64,000 nt of DNA, from positions 37,932 to 101,931 of the forward strand of contig JAHCAG010000013.1 in assembly GCA_019635015.1 (NCBI GenBank), written 5' to 3'. Numbering within the stretch: position 1 is the stretch's first letter; each line of letters opens with the position of its first letter. This document shows positions 42,888 to 52,769 of this stretch, piece after piece. The position numbers and the translations under genes are program-made. A model generated the notes under the pieces. That model did no database searches and was not told where the DNA came from. It saw only the letters and a list, made by a program, of their open reading frames with translations. Source of the stretch: Burkholderiales bacterium (GTDB lineage Bacteria > Pseudomonadota > Gammaproteobacteria > Burkholderiales > SG8-41).

Positions 42888-45011
42888 ATGAGTGCTGAAG
42901 CGACGGAAGAGGTCATCAAGCCGCCGATGGCGGACGAGGAATTCAGCGGCAACAGGCGCTTGTTACGTCGCTGGGAAACGATTTTGCTCGCTGTTTTCTG
43001 CGTGGGCTTCACGGTTTTTCACCTGTTTGTCCTGAATGTCTATTCCCTTGAGCCGCTGCTTTTCCGGGCGATCCACGTAGGCTGGGGGGCGGCGCTCGGT
43101 CTGATACTTTACGCACCGTTCCAGCGCTTCCAGAAAAAGGGCGTGCCATGGTATGACTGGCTGCTGGTCGCCGCCTCCGTTGCCTGCGCCGTCTACATCA
43201 CGATCGAGCTCGACGGCCTGCTGTTCCGTGCGGGCGCGCAGTTCACCACAGGCGATGTCATCGTCGGTGTCATTGGCACGCTGCTGATCCTCGAATTTAC
43301 ACGCCGCACCTCCGGGCTGGCCCTGCCCATCATCGCCAGCGTTTTCATCCTTTACTGCTTTGTCGGGCCCTGGATGCCGGGTGTGCTCGAACACAAGGGT
43401 TTCGCGGTCGACCGGTTTTTCACCTACATCTACAGCGAGTATGGCGTTTTCGGCGTTACAACCCAGGTTTCCTCGTCCTACATCATCCTTTTTGTGACCT
43501 TCGCTGCATTCCTTCAGGTTTCAAAGGTCGGGGACTACATCAATGATCTGTGCAATGCCCTATTCGGATGGGCGCGCGGGGGGCCGGCGAAGGCGGCCGT
43601 GGCCTCCGGGATCATGTTTGGCTCGATCTCCGGATCGGCAGTGGCCAATGTTGTTGCTTCCGGCATGGTGACGATTCCGATGATGCGCAAGGTCGGTTAC
43701 GACCGGCCCACGGCGGCGGCAATCGAGGCCACATCCTCCACCGGCGGACAGATCACGCCGCCGGTGCTCGGCGCCGGCGCCTTCCTGATGGCTGAAATCA
43801 CCGGCATCCCTTACGGACAGATTGCCCTGGCCGCGGTGATCCCCGCGGTGCTGTTCTACATTGCCTGCTGGATTCACGTGGATCTGCATGCAATACGCCT
43901 GGGGTTGAGGGGCGTGTCGCGTGATGAGCTGCCGCCGTTGAAGCTGATGCTGACACGGTTGTACCTGTTCTCCCCGCTGATCATTTTTGTCTGGGCCCTG
44001 CTCGAAGGCTACTCGCCATTTCGTGCGGGCGGGCTCGGCATTGTCGCCGCGCTGATTGCGGGCTGGCTGTCGCGGCTGTTCAGGGATATCGGTGCCGGAG
44101 ACTCCTCGATCGATCCGCGGTCGGTGACCATGGTGTTCACGGCCTTGCTGATGCGGATCACGGCCCTGGTGGCGGGTGGCGCCTTTCTGTACGCGGTACT
44201 GCAGTACCTGGTGCCCCTGGTGCAGTCATTCGGCGATGTCGCGACCTGGTCGCTGAGCATACTGGTCATTCTGATCCCGGCCGTGCTGTTCGGGTGGCAG
44301 CGCACGCTGGAGGCGCTGAATCTGGCGGCACGGGACACCGTGCAGCTGGTGGCGGTCTGCGCTTGTGCCGGGATCATTGTCGGCGTCATTGCGCTGACCG
44401 GTATCGGCGGCCGTTTTTCGGAACTGATACTGGGTATCGCCGGGGCGAGCCAGCTCGCGGCAATGCTGTTTGCCGCAGTCGTTGCGCTGGTGCTTGGCAT
44501 GGGCATGCCGACAACGGCAGCCTATGCCATTGCAGCCGCGGTCATTGCACCCGGGCTGACCAAAATCGGCGTGCCGGTGCTTGTCGCGCACATGTTCGTC
44601 TTCTATTTCGCGGTGGTTTCAGCCATCACGCCGCCGGTTGCGCTGGCGTCCTTTGCGGCGGCCGGAATGGCGCAGGCTGATCCGTGGAAAACTTCCTGGA
44701 CTGCCCTGAAAATGGGGCTGGCAACCTTTATCGTGCCGTTCATGTTTTTCTTCTCGCCGGTGCTCCTGATGCAGGGGCCGTGGCTGGGAATTCTGCAGGC
44801 GACGGTTTCCGGCGCAATAGGCGTGTGGTTCCTTGCCGGGTCGACCGAGGGGTGGTTCGGCGGCCGTCTGCCAATGCCGCTGCGGATCGTCATGTTCTTT
44901 GCAGCCCTGAGCCTGTTGCACCCGGGGGGCGCAAGCGACTTCATCGGCTTTGGCATCGGTATCCCGATCTATTTATGGCAGCGCTTGCGCCTGAGGAAGG
45001 CCGTCGCCTGA
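42888..45011 (+). CDS. TRAP transporter fused permease (TAXI type)
   Basis: A 707-residue membrane protein that combines the small (DctQ-like) and large (DctM-like) subunits of a TRAP transporter, with about 16-18 hydrophobic segments. Large-subunit landmarks include SSTGGQITPPVLGAGAF and GMGMPTTAAYAIAA. It drives ligand uptake with a sodium or proton gradient. ATG 42888 (MSAEATEEVIKPP) is chosen; a longer in-frame reading from 42855 would pass through the terminator loop. It pairs with the TAXI receptor 70 bases upstream. Confidence 0.93.
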   Translation: MSAEATEEVIKPPMADEEFSGNRRLLRRWETILLAVFCVGFTVFHLFVLNVYSLEPLLFRAIHVGWGAALGLILYAPFQRFQKKGVPWYDWLLVAASVACAVYITIELDGLLFRAGAQFTTGDVIVGVIGTLLILEFTRRTSGLALPIIASVFILYCFVGPWMPGVLEHKGFAVDRFFTYIYSEYGVFGVTTQVSSSYIILFVTFAAFLQVSKVGDYINDLCNALFGWARGGPAKAAVASGIMFGSISGSAVANVVASGMVTIPMMRKVGYDRPTAAAIEATSSTGGQITPPVLGAGAFLMAEITGIPYGQIALAAVIPAVLFYIACWIHVDLHAIRLGLRGVSRDELPPLKLMLTRLYLFSPLIIFVWALLEGYSPFRAGGLGIVAALIAGWLSRLFRDIGAGDSSIDPRSVTMVFTALLMRITALVAGGAFLYAVLQYLVPLVQSFGDVATWSLSILVILIPAVLFGWQRTLEALNLAARDTVQLVAVCACAGIIVGVIALTGIGGRFSELILGIAGASQLAAMLFAAVVALVLGMGMPTTAAYAIAAAVIAPGLTKIGVPVLVAHMFVFYFAVVSAITPPVALASFAAAGMAQADPWKTSWTALKMGLATFIVPFMFFFSPVLLMQGPWLGILQATVSGAIGVWFLAGSTEGWFGGRLPMPLRIVMFFAALSLLHPGGASDFIGFGIGIPIYLWQRLRLRKAVA

Positions 45012-45013
45012 AA

Positions 45014-45042
45014 TGCCGCGTACGGTCAATCCGTACGCGGCA
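45014..45042 (+). repeat. Perfect 12-bp hairpin after the TRAP permease
   Basis: TGCCGCGTACGG (45014-45025) and CCGTACGCGGCA (45031-45042) form a perfect stem with a 5-base loop, starting 3 bases after the permease stop. There is no T run, so it may be a 3'-end stabiliser or a factor-dependent terminator. Confidence 0.65.
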
Positions 45043-45125
45043 AATTCCCCGTTAACGTCTTTTATTCAAGGCGTTATCGTGTTAACCTTCCGGGTTAATT
45101 CAAACTCTGGAAGTAGGGGATTTTC

Positions 45126-45551
45126 ATGGCAGTCGAGCGCACGCTTTCCATCATCAAACCCGATGCGGTCGCGAAGAACGTGATCGGGCATATCTACGCA
45201 CGTTTCGAACAGGCCGGCTTGCGCATCGTGGCGGCCCGAATGACCCGCCTGTCGCGCAGCCAGGCAGAGGGTTTTTATGCGGTTCACAGGGCACGCCCGT
45301 TTTTCGGCGAACTGGTCGATTTCATGGTGTCGGGGCCGGTGATGATCCAGGTGCTGGAAGGCGAAGGCGCTGTCCAGAAGAACCGTGACCTGATGGGGGC
45401 TACCGACCCGAAGAAGGCGGAGAAAGGCACGATCCGCGCCGATTTTGCCGACAGCATTGACGCCAATGCGGTGCATGGCTCCGATTCCGCCGAAAATGCG
45501 GCGACCGAAGTCGCCTACTTTTTTCCCGCGCTCGATATCCACTCGCGCTGA
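45126..45551 (+). CDS. ndk: Nucleoside diphosphate kinase
   Basis: Balances nucleoside triphosphate pools by phosphate transfer through an active-site histidine. The 141-residue protein starts [12 protein letters not shown] and has the signature NAVHGSDS with the phospho-His (about residue 117). It is the first gene of the conserved run ndk-rlmN-pilW-rodZ-ispG-hisS. The 114-base gap before it holds a TTAACC/GGTTAA inverted repeat and two GTTAAC sequences, but no clear promoter could be fixed. Confidence 0.98.
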   Translation: MAVERTLSIIKPDAVAKNVIGHIYARFEQAGLRIVAARMTRLSRSQAEGFYAVHRARPFFGELVDFMVSGPVMIQVLEGEGAVQKNRDLMGATDPKKAEKGTIRADFADSIDANAVHGSDSAENAATEVAYFFPALDIHSR

Positions 45552-45573
45552 GGGTTGAGGCACGGGGGGCGCC

Positions 45574-46704
45574 ATGCCGCTGAATCTGCTGGGACTGAAC
45601 CGGGGACAGTTTGAAGCCCTGTGCACGGACATGGGTGAAAAACCCTTCCGTGCCCGGCAGATGATGCGCTGGATGCACCAGGCCGGAGTCAGTGATTTCG
45701 ACGCCATGACCGATGTGTCGCGCGGTTTCCGCGAGCGCATCGGCGCTTCCGCCGTGGTGTCGGCTCCGCAGGTCCTGGATGACACCACGGCCCAGGATGG
45801 CACCCGCAAGTGGCTGTTCGACGTCGGCACCGGCAACGCGATCGAGACGGTTTACATCCCGGAGGGTGATTCCGGCGATGATTCCACTGCCGAAGAGCAG
45901 GGAGCGAAGCGCTACCGCGGCACCCTTTGCGTCTCGTCGCAGGCGGGATGCGCGCTTGAATGTTCGTTCTGTTCCACTGGCAGGCAGGGTTTCAACCGCA
46001 ATCTGACGGTGGCCGAGATTGTCGGCCAGTTGTGGCACGCCAGCCGCAGCCTGTCATCCGGTCTTGGCATGGAACGCCCGGTCACCAATGTGGTCATGAT
46101 GGGCATGGGCGAGCCGCTGGCCAATTTTGACAATGTGGTTTCGGCGATGCAGCTGATGCTTGATGATCACGCCTACGGCATTTCGCGCCGCCGCCTGACC
46201 CTGTCGACCTCGGGCCTGGTGCCGGCGATCGACCGGCTGCGGGATGCATGTCCTGTGGCGCTGGCCGTGTCTCTGCATGCGCCGGACGATGCTCTGCGTG
46301 ACCGGCTCGTGCCTATCAACCGCAAGTATCCCATCCGCGAGCTGCTTGCGGCCTGTGTGCGTTATATTGAAAAGGCCCCGCGCGATTTCGTGACTTTCGA
46401 GTATGTGATGCTTGAGGGCGTCAATGACAGCTTGGAGCAGGCGCGGGAACTGGTCAGGACCGTGAAGCCGGTACCCTGCAAGATAAACCTGATACCGTTC
46501 AATCCGTTCCCGGATTCCGGTTATGGCCGGTCCGCAGGGGCTGCGGTGACTGCGTTTCGCGATGTATTGCTGCAGGCCGGCCTGACGGTCACCGTGCGCA
46601 AGACGCGCGGTGACAGCATTGATGCCGCCTGCGGGCAGCTTGCCGGCAGGGTGCAGGACAAAACCAGGCGCGTAATGCGCCGCATGGAGGAAAAACGCCC
46701 ATGA
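45574..46704 (+). CDS. rlmN: Dual-specificity rRNA/tRNA adenine C2-methyltransferase RlmN
   Basis: Radical-SAM enzyme (376 residues) that methylates C2 of A2503 in 23S rRNA and A37 in some tRNAs. The iron-sulfur motif CALECSFC (about residues 127-134) is complete and followed by [10 protein letters not shown]. The methyl-carrying cysteine near the C-terminus lies in DAACGQLAG. The stop overlaps the pilW start (ATGA), a conserved coupling in Beta- and Gammaproteobacteria. Confidence 0.97.
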   Translation: MPLNLLGLNRGQFEALCTDMGEKPFRARQMMRWMHQAGVSDFDAMTDVSRGFRERIGASAVVSAPQVLDDTTAQDGTRKWLFDVGTGNAIETVYIPEGDSGDDSTAEEQGAKRYRGTLCVSSQAGCALECSFCSTGRQGFNRNLTVAEIVGQLWHASRSLSSGLGMERPVTNVVMMGMGEPLANFDNVVSAMQLMLDDHAYGISRRRLTLSTSGLVPAIDRLRDACPVALAVSLHAPDDALRDRLVPINRKYPIRELLAACVRYIEKAPRDFVTFEYVMLEGVNDSLEQARELVRTVKPVPCKINLIPFNPFPDSGYGRSAGAAVTAFRDVLLQAGLTVTVRKTRGDSIDAACGQLAGRVQDKTRRVMRRMEEKRP

Positions 46705-47516
46705 GACACCAATGGCATGCAGGTCGAGCAACGGCCGGGGTTTTCATGGCGGTTCTGATTCTTGCCTTGGCGGGATGCGCGGGTACGGGGAATGTGCCTG
46801 ATGAAGGCATCCAGCCGACCACGGACACCACCGGCAACGAGAGCAGCGCGCGCAATCGCGCCCGCATCCATACCGAACTTGCCGCGGGTTATTTCGAACT
46901 GGGCAATCTGGGCGTGGCGCTCGAGGCAATCACCACGGCGCTGCAGGCCGACCCCAGTTACCACACGGCCCACAACATCGCGGGCCTGGTGTATGCCTCC
47001 CTCAAGGACGACCGCCGTGCCGAGGAGCACTTCACTCGCGCACTGCGGCTCAATCCCGGGGATCCGGATGCCAACAACAATTACGGGATGTTCCTCTGCC
47101 AGAACAAGCGGGAGGAACAGGGTATAAAGTATTTTCTGGTGGCGGTGCAGAATCCCCTTTACCTGACGCCCGAGCGTTCGCTGGTCAATGCCGGAATTTG
47201 CGCGCGGCGGCGCGGTGACAATGTCGCGGCGCAGGATTTTTTCCAGCGTGCCGTGAGCGCACGTCCCAACCAGCCGCAGGCGCTGTACCAGCTCGCGGAA
47301 CTGTCTTTCCAGTCCAACAACTTTGCCGCAGCCCAGGGCTACCTGCGCCGCCTGGCGCAGGTCACGGCCGCAAACGCGGAAGTGCTCTGGCTCGCGCTGC
47401 GGGTTGAGCGCAAGCTGGGCAATACGCTGGCCGAGGCGAGTTATGCCCAACAGTTGCGCAACAACTTCCCCGATTCCCGCGAGGCGGTGGCCCTCAAGGC
47501 TGGCCGGTTTGAATGA
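46701..47516 (+). CDS. pilW: Type IV pilus biogenesis/stability lipoprotein PilW (PilF-like)
   Basis: Outer-membrane lipoprotein (271 residues) needed for secretin assembly and pilus stability. The signal sequence ends in the lipobox LAGC (Cys at about residue 28), and the mature part consists of TPR repeats ([20 protein letters not shown] and others). The start overlaps the rlmN stop, and its own stop overlaps the rodZ-like gene (ATGA). This rlmN-pilW-rodZ-ispG-hisS order is standard; other pilus genes are not in this window. Confidence 0.93.
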   Translation: MRHQWHAGRATAGVFMAVLILALAGCAGTGNVPDEGIQPTTDTTGNESSARNRARIHTELAAGYFELGNLGVALEAITTALQADPSYHTAHNIAGLVYASLKDDRRAEEHFTRALRLNPGDPDANNNYGMFLCQNKREEQGIKYFLVAVQNPLYLTPERSLVNAGICARRRGDNVAAQDFFQRAVSARPNQPQALYQLAELSFQSNNFAAAQGYLRRLAQVTAANAEVLWLALRVERKLGNTLAEASYAQQLRNNFPDSREAVALKAGRFE

Positions 47517-48364
47517 GCGAATCCGAAACCGCTGACAAGGCTGCGCCCGCTGCGCAGGGTCCGCGTCCGGGGCGGGCTCTGGCCGATGCGCGCGCGGCGA
47601 AGGGAATGACCGTGGCCGAGGTTGCCGCGCAGCTGAAGCTCTCGGTGTCACAGGTCGTGGCTCTTGAAGCGGATGACTACGCCAAATTGCCCGGCCCGGT
47701 GTTTGTCCGTGGTTTTGTCCGGAACTACGCGCGGCTGCTTGACCGGGATCCGGAAAAACTGGCGGATTCCGTCGATCTGCCGCATGCCTCGATGCCGGCC
47801 AGTGCGGCAGTACCGGTGTCGCGCGAAATTCCGTTTCCGGCCGGAAAATCCGCAAATTGGCTGCCGTATGCCGCCGGGCTCGCGGTTCTGGTGGGTATCA
47901 TTGCAATTTACGAACTGTTCTATGCGGCACCGCCTTCAGTGACGGTATCGGTGCAGCAGCCCGTAACAACACCGGTGTTTCAGCCGCCGGCGGTGGCTGA
48001 CGAGGTTCTTGCGGTTTCCGCGGTTGCTGCCGGGCCCCCGGCGCCTGCGGCTGTGCCGGAACCAGTCGTCCGCGAAACCGGCGTGGCGGAAAAACCGCGG
48101 GAGGCGCCTGTCCCGAAGCCATCCGGCATGGCGGAAGTGCGCTTTGTATTTGGCTCCGCATCGTGGGTGGAGGTGCGTGATCGCAGCGAGCGCGTGTTGT
48201 TGTCACAACTGAATCCCGCGGGCAGCGAACAGCGGGTGACCGGGCGTCCGCCGCTCAGTGTTGTTGTCGGCAATGCCCGGGATGTGAGCCTGACTTTCAA
48301 CGGCAAACCTTTTGACCTTGTGCCGCATACGCGCGTTGAAGTGGCGCGTTTCATACTGGAATAG
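47513..48364 (+). CDS. rodZ: RodZ-like helix-turn-helix membrane protein (DUF4115)
   Basis: A 283-residue protein. The N-terminal Cro/CI-type HTH (GMTVAEVAAQLKLSVSQVVA, about residues 31-50) and LPGPVFVRGFVRNYARLL are typical of RodZ. One membrane helix (about residues 123-144, AAGLAVLVGIIAIYELFYA) leads to a periplasmic Pro/Ala-rich stretch and a DUF4115 domain (FGSASWVEVRDRSERVLLSQ). RodZ links MreB to the cell-shape machinery, and this orthologue is probably that. It is coupled to pilW by overlapping codons and is followed after 3 bases by ispG. Confidence 0.9.
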   Translation: MSESETADKAAPAAQGPRPGRALADARAAKGMTVAEVAAQLKLSVSQVVALEADDYAKLPGPVFVRGFVRNYARLLDRDPEKLADSVDLPHASMPASAAVPVSREIPFPAGKSANWLPYAAGLAVLVGIIAIYELFYAAPPSVTVSVQQPVTTPVFQPPAVADEVLAVSAVAAGPPAPAAVPEPVVRETGVAEKPREAPVPKPSGMAEVRFVFGSASWVEVRDRSERVLLSQLNPAGSEQRVTGRPPLSVVVGNARDVSLTFNGKPFDLVPHTRVEVARFILE

Positions 48365-48367
48365 ACG

Positions 48368-49648
48368 ATGGAGTGTTTCCCCGCGCACGGCACTGCAGTC
48401 CGGCGCCGCAGCACCAAGGTGTCGGTTGGCGGCCTGATGGTCGGCGCGGATGCGCCCATCGTCGTGCAGTCGATGACCAATACCGATACCGCCGACATTG
48501 CGGCCACCGTGGCGCAGGTGGCGGCGCTAGCCAGGGCCGGCTCTGAGGTGGTGCGGATCACGGTGAACAATGCGGAAGCTGCCGCGGCGGTGCCGGTGAT
48601 CCGTGAGCAGCTCGATCGCCGCGGTGTCAATGTGCCGCTGGTTGGTGACTTTCATTTCAACGGCCACCGTTTGCTCACCCAGCATCCGGCCTGTGCGGAA
48701 ACGCTGGCGAAGCTGCGCATCAATCCGGGTAACGTCGGCAGGGGTGCAAAGCGCGACGAGCAGTTTGCAACCATGATCGAATTCGCCTGCCGTTATGACA
48801 AACCCGTGCGCATCGGAGTCAACTGGGGCAGCCTGGACCAGGAACTGCTGGCGCGGCTGATGGACGGGAATGCGCGTCTGGCGCAACCGAAGGAGGCTGG
48901 CGTGGTCATGCGCGAGGCTCTGGTCACCTCGGCACTGGAGAGCGCCCTGCAGGCGGAAGCGCTGGGGCTTGCGCATGACCGCATCATCCTCTCATGCAAG
49001 GTCAGCGGCGTGCAGGATTTGATTGCGGTGTACCGCGACCTGGCTTCGCGCTGTGATTATCCACTGCATCTCGGCCTGACCGAGGCGGGGATGGGCTCGA
49101 AAGGCATCGTGGCCTCGACCGCGGCAATGTCGGTGCTGCTGCAGGAGGGCATCGGCGACACCATACGCGTGTCCCTGACGCCCGAACCGGGTGGCGACCG
49201 CACGCGGGAGGTGATCGTTGCACAGGAAATCCTGCAGACCATGGGGTTGCGCTCGTTCACGCCGCTGGTCATTGCATGCCCCGGCTGCGGACGGACCACC
49301 AGCACCGTGTTCCAGGAACTCGCGGACCGCATCCAGGGTTACCTGCGGGCGCAGATGCCTGAATGGCGGGGGCGTTACCCGGGTGTGGAAAACATGCACG
49401 TTGCGGTTATGGGTTGCGTGGTCAACGGCCCGGGCGAAAGCAAGCAGGCCAACATCGGTATCAGCCTCCCGGGCTCCGGCGAGACGCCGGTGGCGCCGGT
49501 GTTCGTCGACGGCGTAAAGACGGTGACGCTGAAGGGCGGCAACATTGCGGAAGAGTTCCAGCGCATTGTCGATGAGTATGTGCACAGCCGTTACGGCGCC
49601 GCCGGGGAAACTGCTGCCCCGGCTACCGGCGCCGGTGGTGCGCGCTGA
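48368..49648 (+). CDS. ispG: (E)-4-hydroxy-3-methylbut-2-enyl-diphosphate synthase (flavodoxin type)
   Basis: Iron-sulfur enzyme of the non-mevalonate isoprenoid pathway that reduces methylerythritol cyclodiphosphate. The 426-residue protein has the TIM-barrel start ([19 protein letters not shown]) and the [4Fe-4S] cysteines in CPGCGR and [10 protein letters not shown]. Its length matches the bacterial form without the plant-type insert. It lies between rodZ and hisS, the conserved order in Beta- and Gammaproteobacteria. Confidence 0.97.
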   Translation: MECFPAHGTAVRRRSTKVSVGGLMVGADAPIVVQSMTNTDTADIAATVAQVAALARAGSEVVRITVNNAEAAAAVPVIREQLDRRGVNVPLVGDFHFNGHRLLTQHPACAETLAKLRINPGNVGRGAKRDEQFATMIEFACRYDKPVRIGVNWGSLDQELLARLMDGNARLAQPKEAGVVMREALVTSALESALQAEALGLAHDRIILSCKVSGVQDLIAVYRDLASRCDYPLHLGLTEAGMGSKGIVASTAAMSVLLQEGIGDTIRVSLTPEPGGDRTREVIVAQEILQTMGLRSFTPLVIACPGCGRTTSTVFQELADRIQGYLRAQMPEWRGRYPGVENMHVAVMGCVVNGPGESKQANIGISLPGSGETPVAPVFVDGVKTVTLKGGNIAEEFQRIVDEYVHSRYGAAGETAAPATGAGGAR

Positions 49649-49667
49649 CCGACGGAGACGCCCGGAC

Positions 49668-50936
49668 ATGGCAAAAAGGGTACAGGGTGTCCGCGGGATG
49701 AACGACGTGCTGCCGGCAGAAGGGCACCGCTGGGCGTTTTTCGAGGATACGGTGATGCAGTGGGTGCGGAGCTACGGCTACCAGGCCATCCGCATGCCGA
49801 TACTCGAGCGTACCGAACTCTTCGTGCGCTCGATCGGCGAGGTGACGGACATCGTCGAAAAGGAAATGTACACCTTTACCGACGAATTGAACGGCGAACA
49901 GCTGACAATGCGCCCGGAGGGAACGGCCTCCTGCGTGCGCGCCGCGGTGGAGCACAACCTGCTGTATTCCGGTCCGCAACGCCTGTGGTACTGGGGGCCG
50001 ATGTTCCGCCATGAGCGCCCGCAGAAGGGACGTTACCGCCAGTTTCACCAGGTCGGGGTCGAGGCGCTGGGTTTCGCGGGGCCCGACATCGATGCCGAAC
50101 ACATCATGATGTGCGCGCGTTTGTGGCGCGCCCTGGGCCTGGACGGGATACGCCTGGAACTGAACTCCCTGGGCTCCGCCGATGCCCGCGCAGCTTACCG
50201 TTCCAGGCTCGTTGCGTATCTGGAACAGCATGCGCCGGAGCTTGACGACGATGCGCGCCGGCGCATGCACAGCAATCCGCTGCGCGTGCTCGACAGCAAA
50301 AACCCGGCGCTGCAGGACGTGATTGCCGCAGCGCCACGGCTGGCGGATGACCTGGACGAAGCCTCGGCCTCTGCATTTGCGGCGTTGCAGGGCTCGCTGC
50401 GCGCCGCCGGTATTCCGTTCAGCATCAATCCGCGGCTGGTGAGGGGGCTGGACTATTACAATGGCACCGTATTCGAATGGATTACCGACCGCCTCGGCGC
50501 ACAGGGCACGGTTTGCGCGGGCGGCCGTTATGATGGCCTGATCGGACAGATCGGCGGCAATCCGGCGCCTGCCTGCGGTTTTGCGATGGGGATCGAACGC
50601 CTGCTGGCGCTGATGGCCGAACGCGGAGCTGGGATTCCGCAGCCGGTTCCTGATGTGTATCTGGTGCGGCAGGGCGACGCGGCGCTACCCTGGGGTGAAA
50701 CCGTAGCGGAAATCCTGCGTGATGCCGGCCTGGCGACGGTGTTGCACTGTGGCGGTGGCAGTTTCAAGTCGCAGATGAAAAAGGCTGATGCCAGCGGCGC
50801 CCGTTACGCCGTGATCATCGGCGATGACGAAGCGCAGGCGCGCCTGGTGTCTGTAAAACCCCTGCGTGCCGGCCCGGAGCAGGCGCAGGCCAAGGTCCCG
50901 CCCCAGGCAGCATGTGAACTTATCAAATCAAGGTAA
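49668..50936 (+). CDS. hisS: Histidyl-tRNA synthetase
   Basis: Class II aminoacyl-tRNA synthetase of 422 residues. It begins [14 protein letters not shown], with motif 2 at [17 protein letters not shown] and the histidine-binding motif [15 protein letters not shown]-terminal anticodon-binding domain follows. ATG 49668 is chosen because the upstream in-frame reading lies in ispG; a later ATG at 49698 would remove the conserved RVQGVRG. It precedes the yfgM-like gene by 4 bases. The separate hisZ at 58012 is the biosynthetic paralog. Confidence 0.98.
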   Translation: MAKRVQGVRGMNDVLPAEGHRWAFFEDTVMQWVRSYGYQAIRMPILERTELFVRSIGEVTDIVEKEMYTFTDELNGEQLTMRPEGTASCVRAAVEHNLLYSGPQRLWYWGPMFRHERPQKGRYRQFHQVGVEALGFAGPDIDAEHIMMCARLWRALGLDGIRLELNSLGSADARAAYRSRLVAYLEQHAPELDDDARRRMHSNPLRVLDSKNPALQDVIAAAPRLADDLDEASASAFAALQGSLRAAGIPFSINPRLVRGLDYYNGTVFEWITDRLGAQGTVCAGGRYDGLIGQIGGNPAPACGFAMGIERLLALMAERGAGIPQPVPDVYLVRQGDAALPWGETVAEILRDAGLATVLHCGGGSFKSQMKKADASGARYAVIIGDDEAQARLVSVKPLRAGPEQAQAKVPPQAACELIKSR

Positions 50937-50940
50937 AACT

Positions 50941-51576
50941 ATGGCTTTGGATCTCGAAGAGCAGGAGCAACTGGCAGCAATCAAGTCGTGGTGGTCACAG
51001 TACGGCCGCTTGGTCGTGGTCACGGTCGTCGGCAGCCTGCTGGCGGTCGGCGGCGTCCGGGGCTGGCATTACTATCAGTCCTCCCAGTCCGGCGCGGCGG
51101 TCACGCTGTTCGCGCAGCAACAGGCGGCAGAACGCGCCAGCGACCACAAGAGGGTCCGCGACATCGGGGCGGAAATCATCGATCGTTACGGCTCCACTGC
51201 ATACGCCACGCTGGCCGCGCTTTCCGCGGCCAAAAGCGATTTCGACACCGGTGACCTGGCCTCGGCGAAAACGCGGCTGCAATGGGTGATCGACAAGGCA
51301 AAGGAGGAAGAGGCGCGTGACGTCGCCCGCCTGCGCCTGGCTCGCATACTGCACGACGAGAAAAAGACCGATGAAGCGCTGAAGCTGCTGGAGGCGAAGC
51401 ATGCCGACAGCTTTGCCGGCCTGTATTCGGACTTGAAGGGTGACCTGCTTTTTACGCAAGGCAAGCGCGAGGAAGCCCGCGCGGCCTACCAGCTGGCGCT
51501 GGATCGAAGCGATGCGGGAAGCCCGATGCGCCAGATCATCCAGCTCAAGCTTGATGCCGTTGGCGGAGCCAGCTGA
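50941..51576 (+). CDS. YfgM-like tetratricopeptide membrane protein
   Basis: A 211-residue protein with a cytoplasmic N-terminus (LDLEEQEQLAAIKSWWSQYG), one membrane helix (about residues 23-41) and a periplasmic TPR-like domain (YATLAALSAAKSDFDTGDLA). YfgM associates with the Sec translocon and periplasmic chaperones in Escherichia coli. The conserved hisS-yfgM-bamB-der order supports the assignment. The stop overlaps the bamB start (TGATG). Confidence 0.93.
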   Translation: MALDLEEQEQLAAIKSWWSQYGRLVVVTVVGSLLAVGGVRGWHYYQSSQSGAAVTLFAQQQAAERASDHKRVRDIGAEIIDRYGSTAYATLAALSAAKSDFDTGDLASAKTRLQWVIDKAKEEEARDVARLRLARILHDEKKTDEALKLLEAKHADSFAGLYSDLKGDLLFTQGKREEARAAYQLALDRSDAGSPMRQIIQLKLDAVGGAS

Positions 51577-52727
51577 TGCGCCGCTGGCTTGCAGTAGCCG
51601 CAATCGCGCTGCTGTCGGGGTGCCAGACGGTATCAGGCGTCTACGACAGCTGGTTTGGCAGCACGCCGAAACAGAAGGCCGCCGCGCTGGTGGCCTTCAC
51701 GCCGGCGGCCACTGCACGCATCGTCTGGCAGGGCAATGTCGGTTCTGCCGAACGCGGGGCTTTTTATCCGACGGTGAGCGGCAACACGGTGTATGCCGCG
51801 GGCGCTTCGGGACAGATTGCCGGCTTTACCGCGAATTCCGGCGGCAGCCAGGGGCGTTTTGACGCGGGTACGCCGCTGTCCGGAGGGGTTGGCTTTGCTG
51901 CCGGACTGATACTTGCGGGCACCGCCAAGGGTGAGGTGCTGGCTTTCGATCCGTCGGGAAAACCGGCTTGGAGAACACAACTGTCCGGTGAGGTGCTGGC
52001 GCCACCGGCAGGTGCGGACGGCATCGTGGTGGTTCGCACCGGCGATGGCCGCATTTACGGACTGAATGGGGCTGATGGCAAGCAGCGCTGGGTCTACCAG
52101 CGGGCATTGCCGCCGCTGGCGGTGCGCAGCCACGCCGGGGTGGTGGTACATCGCGGCGCCGTGTTCGCGGGGTTTCCCGGAGGGCGGCTGGTGGCGATCG
52201 CGCTGACAACCGGCAACGTCGGCTGGGAATCGGTGGTGGCGCTGCCTAAAGGTGCCACCGAGCTGGATCGAGTCACTGATGTGACGAGTTCCCCGGTGCT
52301 TGACGGCACACAGATCTGCGCCGTGGCCTACCAGGGACGGGTGGCCTGTTTCGACGCCCTGCGCGGCGAGACCCTGTGGGCGAGAGATGCATCGAGTGTC
52401 GCTGGCATGGGGCTGGATGCCCGCAATGCCTACGTCACGGATGACCAGGATGCCATCCAGGCGCTGGACCGCGAGCGCGGCGCCAGCCTGTGGAAGCAGG
52501 ACAAGCTGCGCGGCCGCTGGGCCACGGCGCCGCTGGCGCTGGGGCGTTATGTGATCGTCGGCGATTTCGAGGGTTATGTGCATGTGATGTCGCGCGAGGA
52601 CGGTGCCTTTGTCGCGCGAGTGGCTACGGATGGCAGCGCGATCCGTGTCCCGCCGCTTGCACTGGACATGTCGAGTTTCCTCGTGCAGACCCGCAATGGC
52701 GGGGTTTACGCCATTACTCTCCAGTGA
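51576..52727 (+). CDS. bamB: Outer-membrane protein assembly lipoprotein BamB
   Basis: Lipoprotein of the BAM complex that helps insert beta-barrel proteins in the outer membrane. The 383-residue protein has a lipobox (LLSGC, Cys about residue 14) and an eight-bladed beta-propeller of PQQ-type repeats (for example AFDPSGKPAWRTQLSGEVLA and GLNGADGKQRWVYQ). It is coupled to the yfgM-like gene and precedes der by 42 bases. Length and order match the family. Confidence 0.96.
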   Translation: MRRWLAVAAIALLSGCQTVSGVYDSWFGSTPKQKAAALVAFTPAATARIVWQGNVGSAERGAFYPTVSGNTVYAAGASGQIAGFTANSGGSQGRFDAGTPLSGGVGFAAGLILAGTAKGEVLAFDPSGKPAWRTQLSGEVLAPPAGADGIVVVRTGDGRIYGLNGADGKQRWVYQRALPPLAVRSHAGVVVHRGAVFAGFPGGRLVAIALTTGNVGWESVVALPKGATELDRVTDVTSSPVLDGTQICAVAYQGRVACFDALRGETLWARDASSVAGMGLDARNAYVTDDQDAIQALDRERGASLWKQDKLRGRWATAPLALGRYVIVGDFEGYVHVMSREDGAFVARVATDGSAIRVPPLALDMSSFLVQTRNGGVYAITLQ

Positions 52728-52769
52728 AGACGTGCCGCGGCTGAACCGCCGCAGTGCGCCTGCATCGCC

